Notes: generated by a model from the letters alone, not told the origin. Positions 1 through 8,344 are shown, counted from the first letter of the stretch. The stretch: 64,000 nt of DNA from Legionella sp. (GCA_031291095.1 JARLJR010000013.1:62001-126000); one strand, 5' to 3'. Numbers and translations: made by a program.

Positions 1-32
1 GGTCGTAGGTTCGATCCCTACAGCACCCACCA
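1..32 (+). tRNA. tRNA-Val, 3' part only (cut by window edge)
   Basis: The first 32 bases match the T-arm, acceptor 3' strand and CCA end of the complete tRNA-Val at 219-294. The anticodon lies outside the window, so the valine identity is inferred from this identity. It is followed five bases later by tRNA-Asp, the same order as in the second unit. Confidence 0.9.
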
Positions 33-37
33 TAATT

Positions 38-114
38 GGAGTGGTAGTTCAGTTGGTTAGAATACCGGCCTGTCACGCCGGGGGTCGCGGGTTCGAGCCC
101 CGTCCACTCCGCCA
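38..114 (+). tRNA. tRNA-Asp (GTC), copy 1
   Basis: A 77-nt cloverleaf with anticodon GTC, a GGTTCGAGCC T-arm and an encoded CCA. Its acceptor arms are GGAGTGG and CCACTCC. It differs from copy 2 (299-375) by a compensated base pair (T-A here, C-G there) at acceptor position 5:68, so both copies should fold. It forms a Val-Asp unit with the preceding tRNA. Confidence 0.95.
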
Positions 115-121
115 TATTATT

Positions 122-148
122 AAAACGCGCTTACAGGCGCGTTTTTTA
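122..148 (+). terminator. Rho-independent terminator after the first tRNA unit
   Basis: A stem of AACGCGC and GCGCGTT around a six-base loop is followed directly by a T-run. It ends the first Val-Asp unit, which implies that the second unit has its own promoter. Confidence 0.85.
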
Positions 149-161
149 TTAAAAGTGAGAG

Positions 162-190
162 CACCAAGTTTATGCAGTGCATAGTTGGTG
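162..190. promoter_or_regulatory. Imperfect palindrome upstream of the second tRNA unit
   Basis: A 29-bp dyad has outer arms CACCAA and TTGGTG and an inner TATGCA-G-TGCATA palindrome. It lies between the terminator of the first tRNA unit and the second unit. A weak TTGGTG (185-190) and TATAAA (207-212) pair with 16-bp spacing overlaps its right end. It could be a promoter-associated protein site or simply a hairpin; the sequence does not decide. Confidence 0.35.
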
Positions 191-218
191 AGTAGAAAGC
201 GGAATTTATAAAGATTTC

Positions 219-294
219 GGGTGCTTAGCTCAGCTGGGAGAGCATCGCCCTTACAAGGCGAGGGTCGTAGGTTCGATCCCTACAGCACCCACCA
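219..294 (+). tRNA. tRNA-Val (TAC)
   Basis: A 76-nt cloverleaf: acceptor GGGTGCT, D-arm AGCTCAGCTGGGAGAGC, anticodon loop CTTACAA with anticodon TAC, T-arm GGTTCGATCC and encoded CCA. Its 3' part is identical to the partial copy at 1-32, so the Val-Asp unit is duplicated in tandem. Confidence 0.96.
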
Positions 295-298
295 TATT

Positions 299-375
299 GG
301 AGCGGTAGTTCAGTTGGTTAGAATACCGGCCTGTCACGCCGGGGGTCGCGGGTTCGAGCCCCGTCCGCTCCGCCA
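299..375 (+). tRNA. tRNA-Asp (GTC), copy 2
   Basis: A 77-nt tRNA identical to copy 1 except for acceptor pair 5:68, which is C-G here and T-A in copy 1. Anticodon GTC, CCA encoded. It is followed by a hairpin terminator at 433-458. Confidence 0.96.
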
Positions 376-432
376 TATCTCAAATGATGCCTCAAATCTG
401 AGGACATCAATCAAAGAAATAAAAAATAGTGT

Positions 433-458
433 AACCTGGTTGCTTGCAACCAGGTTTT
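433..458 (+). terminator. Terminator after the second tRNA unit (type A hairpin)
   Basis: Nine-base arms CCTGGTTGC (435-443) and GCAACCAGG (446-454) enclose a TT loop, flanked by AA and TTTT, so it reads as an intrinsic terminator. The same core recurs at 4755, 12292 and 33436, always close to a gene end (type A dispersed palindrome). Confidence 0.75.
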
Positions 459-873
459 CATTATTAATCTGTTCATATTCTTACAATATTGTCCTTAGGG
501 CGCATAAGAAAATCAGGCCGCAAGTAACCAAGCTACGCTTATTTATAAACAGAACTATATCCTAACCCGTATTAGCGCAGCGTAATTCAGAGCAAATGCC
601 CACAAGAGCCCGTATTACCACTTCGCCTAATACGGCTACGATCTAGCATTCGCTGTTTCACGGTAAATCCTCTGTTTTTGATAGTAATTTGCTCTAATTG
701 TGCGCCGCATGATTAACAGCCTCAAGCATGTACTTTGATTTTCATTGATTTTAAATGATGAATCTCAGGTGCAGTTATTTGTAAAATTTAGCGGTTTTTG
801 TTTAGATTTTTGTTCGATTAGGTTACAATCCCACTTCATTAAAACTTTGTTAATACTAAATGGATCTCGGGAC
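459..873. other. Non-coding stretch with type E palindrome, upstream of ppiD
   Basis: I see no convincing gene. At 565-645 there are copies of a palindromic element: CCCGTATTA at 609-617 faces TAATACGG at 628-635, with a degenerate CCGTATTAGCGCAGCG just before. The same element recurs at 53357-53384. An in-frame upstream extension of ppiD starting at 745 is not family-like and is treated as untranslated. Confidence 0.5.
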
Positions 874-2748
874 ATGTTGCAGAAGTTAAATGAGCGCATA
901 CAAGGTGTTGTTGCTTGGTTAGTTGTCGTTTTAATCGGCATTACGTTTACTCTTTTTGGAGTTGATTACTATTTACAATCGCATCAAACATCAAATGCGA
1001 AAGTGATTGTTAATGGTGAGCCCTTAACTTATCAAGCCTTTGAAACAAATTATAGGCGTGCACGTGGAATGCAAGATGCGGCACATATGACCGCAGAAGA
1101 TGAGAAAAAATTACAAAGCCAAGTCCTAGACCAAATGGTGGCGAATGAAGTTATGGTGCAGGCAGCGCGTAAAAATGGGTTTGATGTTAGTCTGAACCAA
1201 GCGAATGCTGCCATATTGAATATTCCACAATTTCAGGAAGATGGTCATTTCTCTGCTGAAAAATATCAACAAGCACTCAGCGCGGCCTTATTTACTCAAT
1301 CCAGTTTTCAAAATGAAGTAAGTCAAGGTATGCTTTTGAACCAACAGCGGTTTGCTTTTATAGGCACCTCATTTGCAGCGCCTGATGAAGTTGAGCGTTT
1401 TGTTCGCTTATACATGCAAAATAGAGATTATGACTATCTAGTTGTTCCTGCTTCGCATTTTGCAAAACAAGTTAATATTTCTTCAGATGCAGTTGCTGAA
1501 TATTATAAGCAACATCAAAAAGAGTTTATGGCTCCTGAGCAAGTAAGTCTGGAATACGTAACCTTGTCTATGAATGATATTAAGAAGCAAGTAAAAATAT
1601 CAAATGACGATGTAAGCCGTTTCTATAATGAAAATCAAAACAACTATTTAACTCCAGCCCAATGGCATGTTGCTCACATTTTGTTTGCAATCCCTGAAGG
1701 TGTTTCTAAAGATGAGCTGGACCAAATTCAGAAAAAGGCTGACGATGCATATGCAGTATTGCAAAAAGATCCTGGCCAATTCGATAAGCTCGTTGCTTCA
1801 GAATCAGATGATAAGCTTTCTGTAGCTGATAAAGGAGAGCTTCCTTGGATTACTGCCGGACAGAATGATTACGATAAAGCTTTATCTAATTTAACGAAGG
1901 CAGGAGAAATATCTGCTCCAGCTCAAACCAAACACGGCTTTGAAATTTTTAAATTAATTGCTTATAAGCCAGTAACAATTAAGCCTTTAGCAGAAGTTGA
2001 GACAACGATTAAAGAGCAATTGATGACTGAAATGGCTCAAGCTAAATATGCACAAGCCTTAGAGCAGTTATCTGACTTAAGCTATCAATCACCAGATTCT
2101 TTGAAGCCAGTTTCTGATGCGATGAAATTAAAAATTGAAACGACTCAGCCTTTCTCTCGTGCTGGTGGCCAGGATAACTTAACTAAAAACCTACAAGTCA
2201 TTAATGCTGCCTTTAGTCATGATGTATTAGAGTTAAGTAATAATAGCGAGCCTATTCAATTAGACAATGACTCGGTTATTGTTGCACGTGTTAATGAACA
2301 TACTCCTGAAAAGGAGCAATCATTAAACGAAGTGCAGAAGCAAATCCACAATACATTAGTAAAACAGGGCGCTGAAGCCAAAGCTAAAGTGCTTGGAATG
2401 AGCTTGAAAAACCCGGTTGACGACAAAAAGCATGAAGAGATTCTTAGTGCCAATAAGTTATCTTGGACTACGGTAGAACAAGCCGCTCGAGATAGTGATA
2501 AAGCAGATCCACAAATTAATGAGTTGGCATTTAACTTATTACGACCAGAAAGCCGCGATGGTGCTGTATTACCTAATGGTGATTATGTTGTTGTAAGACT
2601 AAAGCACATTAATGATGGAAAATTAAGTACTTTAGATAAAGAACAACAGGAAAGCCTCATTCAACAGATCGAAGCTAGTTATGGCATGATGGATTATGAT
2701 TTATATGCAAAAAGTTTAATTAATCAAGCCCAAATTGAAAGGCATTAG
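874..2748 (+). CDS. ppiD: PpiD, inner-membrane-anchored periplasmic chaperone/peptidyl-prolyl isomerase
   Basis: PpiD is a periplasmic folding factor at the Sec translocon exit. The product from ATG 874 has 624 residues, matching the usual PpiD length of about 620. A short cytoplasmic segment (MLQKLNERIQ) precedes one transmembrane anchor (about residues 12-34), then a SurA-like N-terminal domain, a parvulin domain near residues 262-375 (it opens with WHVAHILFAIPEG), and a helical C-terminal region. The frame is open from 745, but the extra 43 residues would destroy the N-terminal anchor position, so 874 is chosen. The Shine-Dalgarno sequence is weak. In many gamma-proteobacteria ppiD follows lon/hupB; here the upstream neighbours are tRNA genes. 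The assignment is firm. Confidence 0.93.
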   Translation: MLQKLNERIQGVVAWLVVVLIGITFTLFGVDYYLQSHQTSNAKVIVNGEPLTYQAFETNYRRARGMQDAAHMTAEDEKKLQSQVLDQMVANEVMVQAARKNGFDVSLNQANAAILNIPQFQEDGHFSAEKYQQALSAALFTQSSFQNEVSQGMLLNQQRFAFIGTSFAAPDEVERFVRLYMQNRDYDYLVVPASHFAKQVNISSDAVAEYYKQHQKEFMAPEQVSLEYVTLSMNDIKKQVKISNDDVSRFYNENQNNYLTPAQWHVAHILFAIPEGVSKDELDQIQKKADDAYAVLQKDPGQFDKLVASESDDKLSVADKGELPWITAGQNDYDKALSNLTKAGEISAPAQTKHGFEIFKLIAYKPVTIKPLAEVETTIKEQLMTEMAQAKYAQALEQLSDLSYQSPDSLKPVSDAMKLKIETTQPFSRAGGQDNLTKNLQVINAAFSHDVLELSNNSEPIQLDNDSVIVARVNEHTPEKEQSLNEVQKQIHNTLVKQGAEAKAKVLGMSLKNPVDDKKHEEILSANKLSWTTVEQAARDSDKADPQINELAFNLLRPESRDGAVLPNGDYVVVRLKHINDGKLSTLDKEQQESLIQQIEASYGMMDYDLYAKSLINQAQIERH

Positions 2749-2788
2749 CACGAGTTCTATTTAATTTTGACTGGTATATAACATGAAA

Positions 2789-2806
2789 GAGGCTGAATTC
2801 AGCCTC
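2789..2806. terminator. 18-bp perfect palindrome after ppiD
   Basis: GAGGCTGAATTCAGCCTC is self-complementary and lies 40 bases after the ppiD stop. There is no T-run, so it may be a Rho-assisted 3' end or a processing hairpin rather than a true intrinsic terminator. Confidence 0.4.
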
Positions 2807-2902
2807 AGTCAAAGGCAAAGGACTGCTGAATAAGGGATGCAATAAAATGCAAATAAGCCCTGAGTTAAATGGTATTAGTGCTACTTAATTTTAGGAGTAG
2901 CT

Positions 2903-4303
2903 ATGACAAAGATACGCAAATTTACTGATCATAATTTGATGCTATTTTATGGCAATGTTTTACAGCATTATAAAGATTGTATAACTCGACATAATGATGT
3001 TACTTCAATTTATAATGAACTGTTTCTTGCTGTACAGTTTTCCCTTGAATCACCCCATGGTAATCTTCATCATTTAGATCCTGTCGAAAAAGCTAAAGTT
3101 TATAAATACTTTAATGCTATTTTTTATGCTCTGCCTTTTTATAAAGATCTTTCTCAGCAAGAGCAAAAAAACTTTAAACCAGAACTTCCCAAGTTTAATG
3201 TTGAAATTAAATTTGTATATAACGATTATAATCGCTACAACTGTCATGATTCATTTTTATTTGATTGGTTGCTGCTCAGTTCCATTACTCATGATTGTCA
3301 TTCTCACCACAGATTTCCTCATGGTGGGTGGCCAAATGGCGGATGGAATCATGGTAACCAGCATGGCCACGGTGGTGGTAGTTATTCTGATAAAAGTGAT
3401 TTATCAGAACTACTTGCTGCGTTGGCATTATTACTTTTAGCGGCAATTGCGGCTGTATTGGCGAGCATTGCTGTTTATTATATGCTTAATCAATTTTTAG
3501 AAGGCGCTGAGCGTTTTTACTATAACGAAGGTTGGTTAAGAGCAGCCTTAGTTATGGCGAATTCGATTGCTTTTGGCGCGGGCTCTACCGTTCTAACCTT
3601 AACATTTGCTGCTGCTCCTTTGACCAGTTTGGCAATTATGGCTGGTTTTAGTCCAGCTGTTGTGGTTGTAACTGGGGCTGTTCTTTTGAGCATTATTGGC
3701 GCTGGTATTGGTGCGTTTGCCATGAATTTGTTGTATGGCTCTTTGCAGACAAATAAAAATGCTATGGATCCAAATGATCCACTTCGTTTTAGACTAACAG
3801 CTAAAGAAGAATATGATTTAGCAAACAATGGCATTGATCCGACAATGGTGAAATGTGCTATGGTCGCTCTTCGTGCTGAAATTGCTAAAATCCTGGGTAA
3901 TAAAGATGCCGAAATCCCATCGTTCTTTTCGCTTAAAGATAAGAGCATGACTAAAGTTAGTGAGTGTCTTCAAAAGGTTAGGAATCTTCGTAGTGGTACT
4001 TTAACGAGTGTTCAAGTGGGTGATTTGTTTTTTGATTGCCAATTAAAAACTCCGTATTACTTACCACCTCAAGTATATGTATATGTCCCCGTGGTAGAAC
4101 AACGTTTTGTATCACCGCCACCACAATCTTATCTGGAACAACAGCAAGGCTATTTTGGGCAGCAGGGCTATGATGCGAGTCAGAATCCGCATGGAGGATA
4201 TCAAAGTGAGCAAGGTGTTCTACACCCAACAGCACCAATGATGGATGATCTACCTCCACACTATGATCGTGTCCATAACCCCCTGGTTGGAAACTATCAA
4301 TAA
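2903..4303 (+). CDS. Uncharacterised membrane protein with His/Gly-rich linker
   Basis: I do not recognise a named family. The 466-residue protein has a soluble N-terminal part (1-125) and a histidine/glycine-rich segment at 130-158 with repeated HH, HGH and GGG. Three hydrophobic stretches follow at about 168-198, 215-245 and 250-282, rich in Ala/Gly/Val. After them come a soluble domain (DPNDPLRFRLTAKEEYDL) and a Pro/Gln/Tyr-rich tail (400-450). The His-rich run could bind metal, but that is inference. A strong AGGAG lies six bases before the ATG. The layout (soluble ends around a Gly/Ala-rich hairpin membrane block) resembles Legionella integral-membrane effectors, but no such role is shown. 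Confidence 0.8.
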   Translation: MTKIRKFTDHNLMLFYGNVLQHYKDCITRHNDVTSIYNELFLAVQFSLESPHGNLHHLDPVEKAKVYKYFNAIFYALPFYKDLSQQEQKNFKPELPKFNVEIKFVYNDYNRYNCHDSFLFDWLLLSSITHDCHSHHRFPHGGWPNGGWNHGNQHGHGGGSYSDKSDLSELLAALALLLLAAIAAVLASIAVYYMLNQFLEGAERFYYNEGWLRAALVMANSIAFGAGSTVLTLTFAAAPLTSLAIMAGFSPAVVVVTGAVLLSIIGAGIGAFAMNLLYGSLQTNKNAMDPNDPLRFRLTAKEEYDLANNGIDPTMVKCAMVALRAEIAKILGNKDAEIPSFFSLKDKSMTKVSECLQKVRNLRSGTLTSVQVGDLFFDCQLKTPYYLPPQVYVYVPVVEQRFVSPPPQSYLEQQQGYFGQQGYDASQNPHGGYQSEQGVLHPTAPMMDDLPPHYDRVHNPLVGNYQ

Positions 4304-4324
4304 GCTTTATTGGTGTTAACTAAC

Positions 4325-4399
4325 GGTAGGCTGGGCTGAAAAGCCCAGCAAACACAGTTTGTGCAATACCCAATGTTGGGCTTTTCAGCCCAGCCTACC
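4325..4399. repeat. Nested inverted repeat (type B), two interconvertible hairpins
   Basis: Two perfect 23-bp arms (4325-4347 and 4377-4399) face each other across a 29-base spacer. Each arm contains its own smaller hairpin (TGGGCT-GAAA-AGCCCA), so the RNA can form one long stem or two short ones. The element lies between convergent genes (2903-4303 forward, 4412-4723 reverse) and can serve as a terminator for both. A related hairpin is at 9159-9196. Confidence 0.75.
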
Positions 4400-4411
4400 T
4401 CATCTACCTAG

Positions 4412-4723
4412 TTAAAAATTTTCTAACTTCCAAACTTCATATGCAGGTGTTTCATAAGGATGCGCATTTTTTAAAGCCATAATCACTTCATGAATGCAAT
4501 TAGAAGCACAAATCATTTCAACTTTATATTCGGAAACCTTTTCTACTTTATTAGTTTCGCCAATAAATGGCTCACTTCCTGACAAAGGCATAAATTGGCC
4601 TTCACCTAAAACTTCCCAGGCACAGTGGGAATAATTGCCAATAGTACCTGCTCCTGCGTCAAAAATGGCTTCTTTAACGCTATTTAAATGGGAGACAGGA
4701 ACATAAAAACAAAGTTTATACAT
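4412..4723 (-). CDS. YqfO/NIF3-like small protein
   Basis: The 103-residue protein opens with MYKLCFYVPVSHLNSVKEAI and has the conserved string AGAGTIGNYSHCAWEVLGEG and the ending HPYETPAYEVW. This matches the stand-alone version of the CutA-like domain found inserted in NIF3/YqfO proteins. Databases often mislabel it as a structural toxin RtxA, but it is neither long nor repeat-bearing. Its molecular role is unknown; the domain forms trimers in relatives and may bind a metal or small molecule. It is transcribed alone, convergent with the upstream membrane-protein gene. Confidence 0.8.
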   Translation of the reverse strand: MYKLCFYVPVSHLNSVKEAIFDAGAGTIGNYSHCAWEVLGEGQFMPLSGSEPFIGETNKVEKVSEYKVEMICASNCIHEVIMALKNAHPYETPAYEVWKLENF

Positions 4724-4754
4724 GAGCTAGATCTTCCTATATTTGAAAATAAGC

Positions 4755-4779
4755 GTAACCTGGTTGCTTGCCAGGTTAC
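4755..4779 (-). terminator. Hairpin after the GT28-like gene (type A)
   Basis: Arms GTAACCTGG and CCAGGTTAC pair around TTGCTTG, four bases beyond the stop codon of the 4784-6967 gene. It shares its core with the type A hairpins at 435, 12292 and 33436, though here the pairing is shifted outward. Confidence 0.55.
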
Positions 4780-4783
4780 CTAA

Positions 4784-6967
4784 CTAGAGTAAAGTAGGTG
4801 TTCCATCAAACGGTTCTATAGATGTTTCATCTTTCAAGTCATGAACTTCTTTACGTAATATCATTGTTGGATTAAATAAGGTCTCAGCTTTTTTAGAGCT
4901 AAAAACAATGGCAAATTGATAGATAATTTCATCGATTAGCCGCTTAAATACATTACTCTGATTGGATTGAATTGTATGTTTTATCTCTTTATCGCGATAG
5001 CTATTTTTAAAGGCATTTAATTTTTCAAATGGAGATTGATCTTCATTAATACAGCTAATGGTGCTTTGCAGTGTTTGGACTGCATCATAACTTTTAGCTG
5101 CTGCTAGTAAAGCAGGGCTAGGATTACGTAGTTCATTATTTAGTACCTGAGCAACGATAGTGGTTACATCTAGGGGCTCGACAGTAACAACGCGCTCATC
5201 CCCGTCTATTTCTAAGAGTTGAATATAACACTCATTTTGGTTTTTCATCTCATCCAAAATTTGTTTGTTTAGATATTCGATGCAATCATCACAGCGGGTA
5301 TTAAGATTTTCAATCATGGATAAATATTTTTTCTCATGTTGATTTTCTTTATTCGTATAAGATTTAAAGTAATTGATAACTTTATCTTCATGTCCTTCAT
5401 TGAGCCAGGCCAAACATTGATTGGATGTAGATTTTGATATACTTTGTACTTTTTTTACCAGCTCTTTAAGTTCAATCTGCCTTTCATTTCTTTTAATACA
5501 GTTGATGATTTGGCCTTCAGCAATATGACGTAATACCAGGCTAGGGGAGGTTTTTTGAGCATAAATACTGTGTTCTTGTAAGTTCACGATTAGCTGCTCT
5601 ACATTGCTATCTTCCCAACTAATCCCTGAACTTAATGGAGCATTCTCATTAACGTTGGCATGGTGAATCAGTATAATTTGTTCGGAGTTATGTGACATTG
5701 CCATTTGCTCCATCACACTTAAACCACCACCGCGGGTAACAACAATAGTGCTACGAGTCATTAAGGCAGAGATTTCTTTATCACTTTGATTGTCCAAACG
5801 AACAATGCGATCTTTATATTCTTGATGCCTATTAATTAATTCATCGATTTTATCACTAATATTTTTATTTTTACCGCCAAATACGAATACGCGTTCTATT
5901 CCACACTTTAGTAGCGGCTCAATATATTTCACTGTATCAGCACTTGCCTGACTTCCAAGCATAATTGATGCGATTTGTTCTTCGGGAGCAATTGTGTATG
6001 GCGTCGCTTCTTTTTGAAAGTTCAGAGTTACTTCCTCCTGAAACTTGGTGCTGTTGTCATAGGCACTATCTTTAAATGCAATACGAACCATAGGGTTTTT
6101 GCTGGCAGGGACATTATAGATTTTATTAAAGTGATTACCTTGCGGGAAGAAATATTGAATGACATCATCCGCAATGTTAACACCATATAATCTCATTTGC
6201 CGTTGTTGAGTTGGGGTTAATGCAGCAAGAACATTAAAAAAATGTACTGCCCCTAAAGTAGGTAGGTCAGTAAGATATTGATTTATCAAAATATAGTTTT
6301 CTTCGGAATGGCTGCTATTATAATCATTAACCACGTCACATAACGCGGGAAGAGCCATGGCTTGAGTGCTAATGATTTCGGTGTAGGGGGCTCCCAACGA
6401 CTCTGCAACGTGCAATTTATTCATGAAATAATCATATACAATTTGATAATTGAATGTATCGCTCATGCTTTGGAGGGCAATTAATTTTTTCAAGGTGCTG
6501 GTTTTATCATTGCGTTGCAATATATTCCAGACGGCAGCACTTTCATAGCCTTCAGGGTATACATCAAGCAGCATGTCAATATAACAGCGTAAGCCATTGG
6601 TTTGTTCTTTTTTGCTTAGGCATCTAATTTCTTCATCTAATGCATTGGCGTTGGGCAATAATGGGAGAGGGGTTAATTCAATTATTTTTTGAAGGGGGCT
6701 TCCTGCCCCATAGGCGTGCATAATATTGGCACCAGTATGGATTGATGCGGGATGAGACTTGTGTTCTGCTAAGATGGGTGCATACAATGGTAGTTCAAGT
6801 GTATCCGAAAAATATGCTTGTTTAAGTGACTGTTCTATCCCTAATAGTGCAGATATATGGCCACCACCGCCACTGCATCCAATCATTAATGGCTTTTTAA
6901 ATTGCTGGATTCTAATATGTTCTTTGGTCAACTTGATATTATCGTAGGCTTTCTTATGCTTATTCAT
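4784..6967 (-). CDS. Putative GT28/MurG-like glycosyltransferase, candidate Dot/Icm effector
   Basis: The 727-residue protein shows hallmarks of GT-B family 28 enzymes (MurG, MGDG synthase). A glycine-rich donor/acceptor loop GCSGGGGHISA lies at residues 30-40. In the C-terminal lobe are ASIMLGSQAS (333-342), VFVFGGKNKN (361-370), and the nucleotide-sugar-binding-type TRGGGLSVMEQM (411-422). About 230 further residues, mostly helical and with no recognised domain, extend beyond the catalytic core; MurG is only about 360 residues. There is no signal peptide or membrane segment, so it is cytosolic unless translocated. It stands alone, with a GAGGTG ribosome site. The sugar, acceptor and effector status are inference; neighbouring genes give no cell-envelope context. 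Confidence 0.65.
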   Translation of the reverse strand: MNKHKKAYDNIKLTKEHIRIQQFKKPLMIGCSGGGGHISALLGIEQSLKQAYFSDTLELPLYAPILAEHKSHPASIHTGANIMHAYGAGSPLQKIIELTPLPLLPNANALDEEIRCLSKKEQTNGLRCYIDMLLDVYPEGYESAAVWNILQRNDKTSTLKKLIALQSMSDTFNYQIVYDYFMNKLHVAESLGAPYTEIISTQAMALPALCDVVNDYNSSHSEENYILINQYLTDLPTLGAVHFFNVLAALTPTQQRQMRLYGVNIADDVIQYFFPQGNHFNKIYNVPASKNPMVRIAFKDSAYDNSTKFQEEVTLNFQKEATPYTIAPEEQIASIMLGSQASADTVKYIEPLLKCGIERVFVFGGKNKNISDKIDELINRHQEYKDRIVRLDNQSDKEISALMTRSTIVVTRGGGLSVMEQMAMSHNSEQIILIHHANVNENAPLSSGISWEDSNVEQLIVNLQEHSIYAQKTSPSLVLRHIAEGQIINCIKRNERQIELKELVKKVQSISKSTSNQCLAWLNEGHEDKVINYFKSYTNKENQHEKKYLSMIENLNTRCDDCIEYLNKQILDEMKNQNECYIQLLEIDGDERVVTVEPLDVTTIVAQVLNNELRNPSPALLAAAKSYDAVQTLQSTISCINEDQSPFEKLNAFKNSYRDKEIKHTIQSNQSNVFKRLIDEIIYQFAIVFSSKKAETLFNPTMILRKEVHDLKDETSIEPFDGTPTLL

Positions 6968-7262
6968 CGATACACCTCGTTCTTAAAAAACAGGTAATTA
7001 AACTTATTTTGATCCTAATGTGTCATTTGTTTATGAAGGCTTTATTAGGCATACGCTATTAAAACGCAATTTTTACAACCAATCCACATAAACTCTAATC
7101 ATAATCGTCAGTAACGGATAATTACAATTTTTTAGTAGGCAATAAAGTGATATTCGGGATGATTAAAAAATGATTCTCTATTGAAAATAGCCTAGTCATG
7201 CTGTCTTAAAGGATGGTTGTGGTCTATATTTTTACATATGGATTTTAACTTAACCGGGGACA

Positions 7263-7802
7263 ATGATGACACTTAAAATTAAAGAGAAAGTAAAAAAAGC
7301 TTTAAATGCAGTGAAAGATATAGTTGCCGAAGGAAAGGATCTGCTTCATGATGAAAGTGTAATGCACATGGAAGTACAAAAGCTATACAATAGCATTGAG
7401 AATGTGCTTGATGTAAATAAGAAAAAATTACCCCCTCAAGTGAAAGAGGCTGCAGAAGGACTTCTCAAAGAGTTGCGTGAAATTTTGAAAGAAGATTCTA
7501 AATTGAACGCTCCACATCTTCCCAGGCATCAACACGCTTTAGCTGAACGCACTATTGATATTGTTTTAAAATATCAAGCAAATCTTGAAGCTGCGCCTGG
7601 TTTTTGGAATCAGCTTAAAGCGCATCTGAATACGTTCATCGAAGCTGTTACTGGTATTGAAAATGCGTTCGAAACAGAGAAAACGGAATTTTCTAAAGAT
7701 GCCTCATTTAATAGATTCAAACAAAACGTTAAAAACCTTAAGGAAGATTTGGAAACACCAGAGGAGGATAGTACAAATCGTCCTACGGGTGGCCGAGGTT
7801 AA
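7263..7802 (+). CDS. Small helical protein of unknown function
   Basis: The 179-residue, charged, mostly helical protein has no signal peptide. Two ATGs are adjacent (7263 and 7266); GGGGA at 7256-7260 fits the second better. The N-terminal 80 residues (KIKEKVKKALNAVKDIVAEG onward) look amphipathic. The C-terminus is short and polar (ETPEEDSTNRPTGGRG) with Glu and Ser/Thr clusters of the kind seen near Legionella translocation signals. That is suggestive only. No family is recognised. It is a monocistronic gene divergent from the GT28-like gene. Confidence 0.65.
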   Translation: MMTLKIKEKVKKALNAVKDIVAEGKDLLHDESVMHMEVQKLYNSIENVLDVNKKKLPPQVKEAAEGLLKELREILKEDSKLNAPHLPRHQHALAERTIDIVLKYQANLEAAPGFWNQLKAHLNTFIEAVTGIENAFETEKTEFSKDASFNRFKQNVKNLKEDLETPEEDSTNRPTGGRG

Positions 7803-7848
7803 TGGTTTTTAAATTGAATAATTTCTGACTCGCCCAACTTAAGGGGGA

Positions 7849-7953
7849 TATGCCATCCTTCACGCAGTGAGGGAGCTCCTGATATAAGTGCTATCGATAA
7901 GTGTAATGCCACATTCAGGAGCTCCTTCGCCGTAAACTCCTCAGGATGACGTA
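7849..7953. repeat. Type C dispersed palindromic element (copy 1)
   Basis: Imperfect inverted repeat. CCATCCTTCACGCAGTGAGG and AGCTCCTGAT on the left face ATTCAGGAGCTCCTTCG and CAGGATGACGT on the right, about 100 bp in all. Related copies are at 40907-41000 and 45321-45421. With the flanking sequence it fills most of the 283-base gap between the small helical protein and tRNA-Ser. Confidence 0.7.
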
Positions 7954-8085
7954 CATTTTTTTCCAGTCACGATGTTAATAACGTATGCAACAGGCTATTT
8001 TCACAAAAGATTACTAAATGAAGTGTGTAGATTTTATTAGATAATTTGAATTATGTGAATTTTACAGGAAGCTACGTGAGGGACT

Positions 8086-8173
8086 TGGCGGAGAGACAGG
8101 GATTCGAACCCTGGGAAGGTTGCCCTTCAACGGTTTTCAAGACCGCCGCATTCGACCGCTCTGCCATCTCTCC
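8086..8173 (-). tRNA. tRNA-Ser (TGA)
   Basis: An 88-nt class II tRNA on the reverse strand: acceptor GGAGAGA, anticodon loop CTTGAAA with anticodon TGA, a long variable arm, GGTTCGAA in the T-arm and an encoded CCA (forward TGG at 8086-8088). It is isolated, divergent from bamD. Confidence 0.95.
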
Positions 8174-8256
8174 GATAGGCGAGAATACTATCGCAACATA
8201 AAAAGATTTGCAAATACTTTTTTGATTTCATTGCAAATTAAATCCGCATAAGAATG

Positions 8257-8285
8257 TTCGCAAATTAGATAGTCCTAGGTATAAT
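8257..8285 (+). promoter_or_regulatory. Sigma-70-type promoter of bamD
   Basis: TTCGCA (8257-8262) and a perfect TATAAT (8280-8285) are separated by 17 bp. The predicted start near 8292 gives a leader of about 50 bases to the bamD ATG. Confidence 0.65.
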
Positions 8286-8344
8286 GGTCCAAATTTTTGT
8301 TACTGTTTGTGGATGCGGCAGATATAATTCAATAGGTGTAGTTT

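Noticed and set aside
221-565. 114-codon frame across the tRNAs
   Set aside because: It translates tRNA-Val and tRNA-Asp sequence; no ribosome site or protein-like features.
745-873. N-terminal extension of ppiD
   Set aside because: The added residues would displace the N-terminal anchor; ATG 874 gives the family length.
4412-4723. RtxA structural toxin label
   Set aside because: The family name is a database misnomer; 103 residues with NIF3/YqfO-type motifs.
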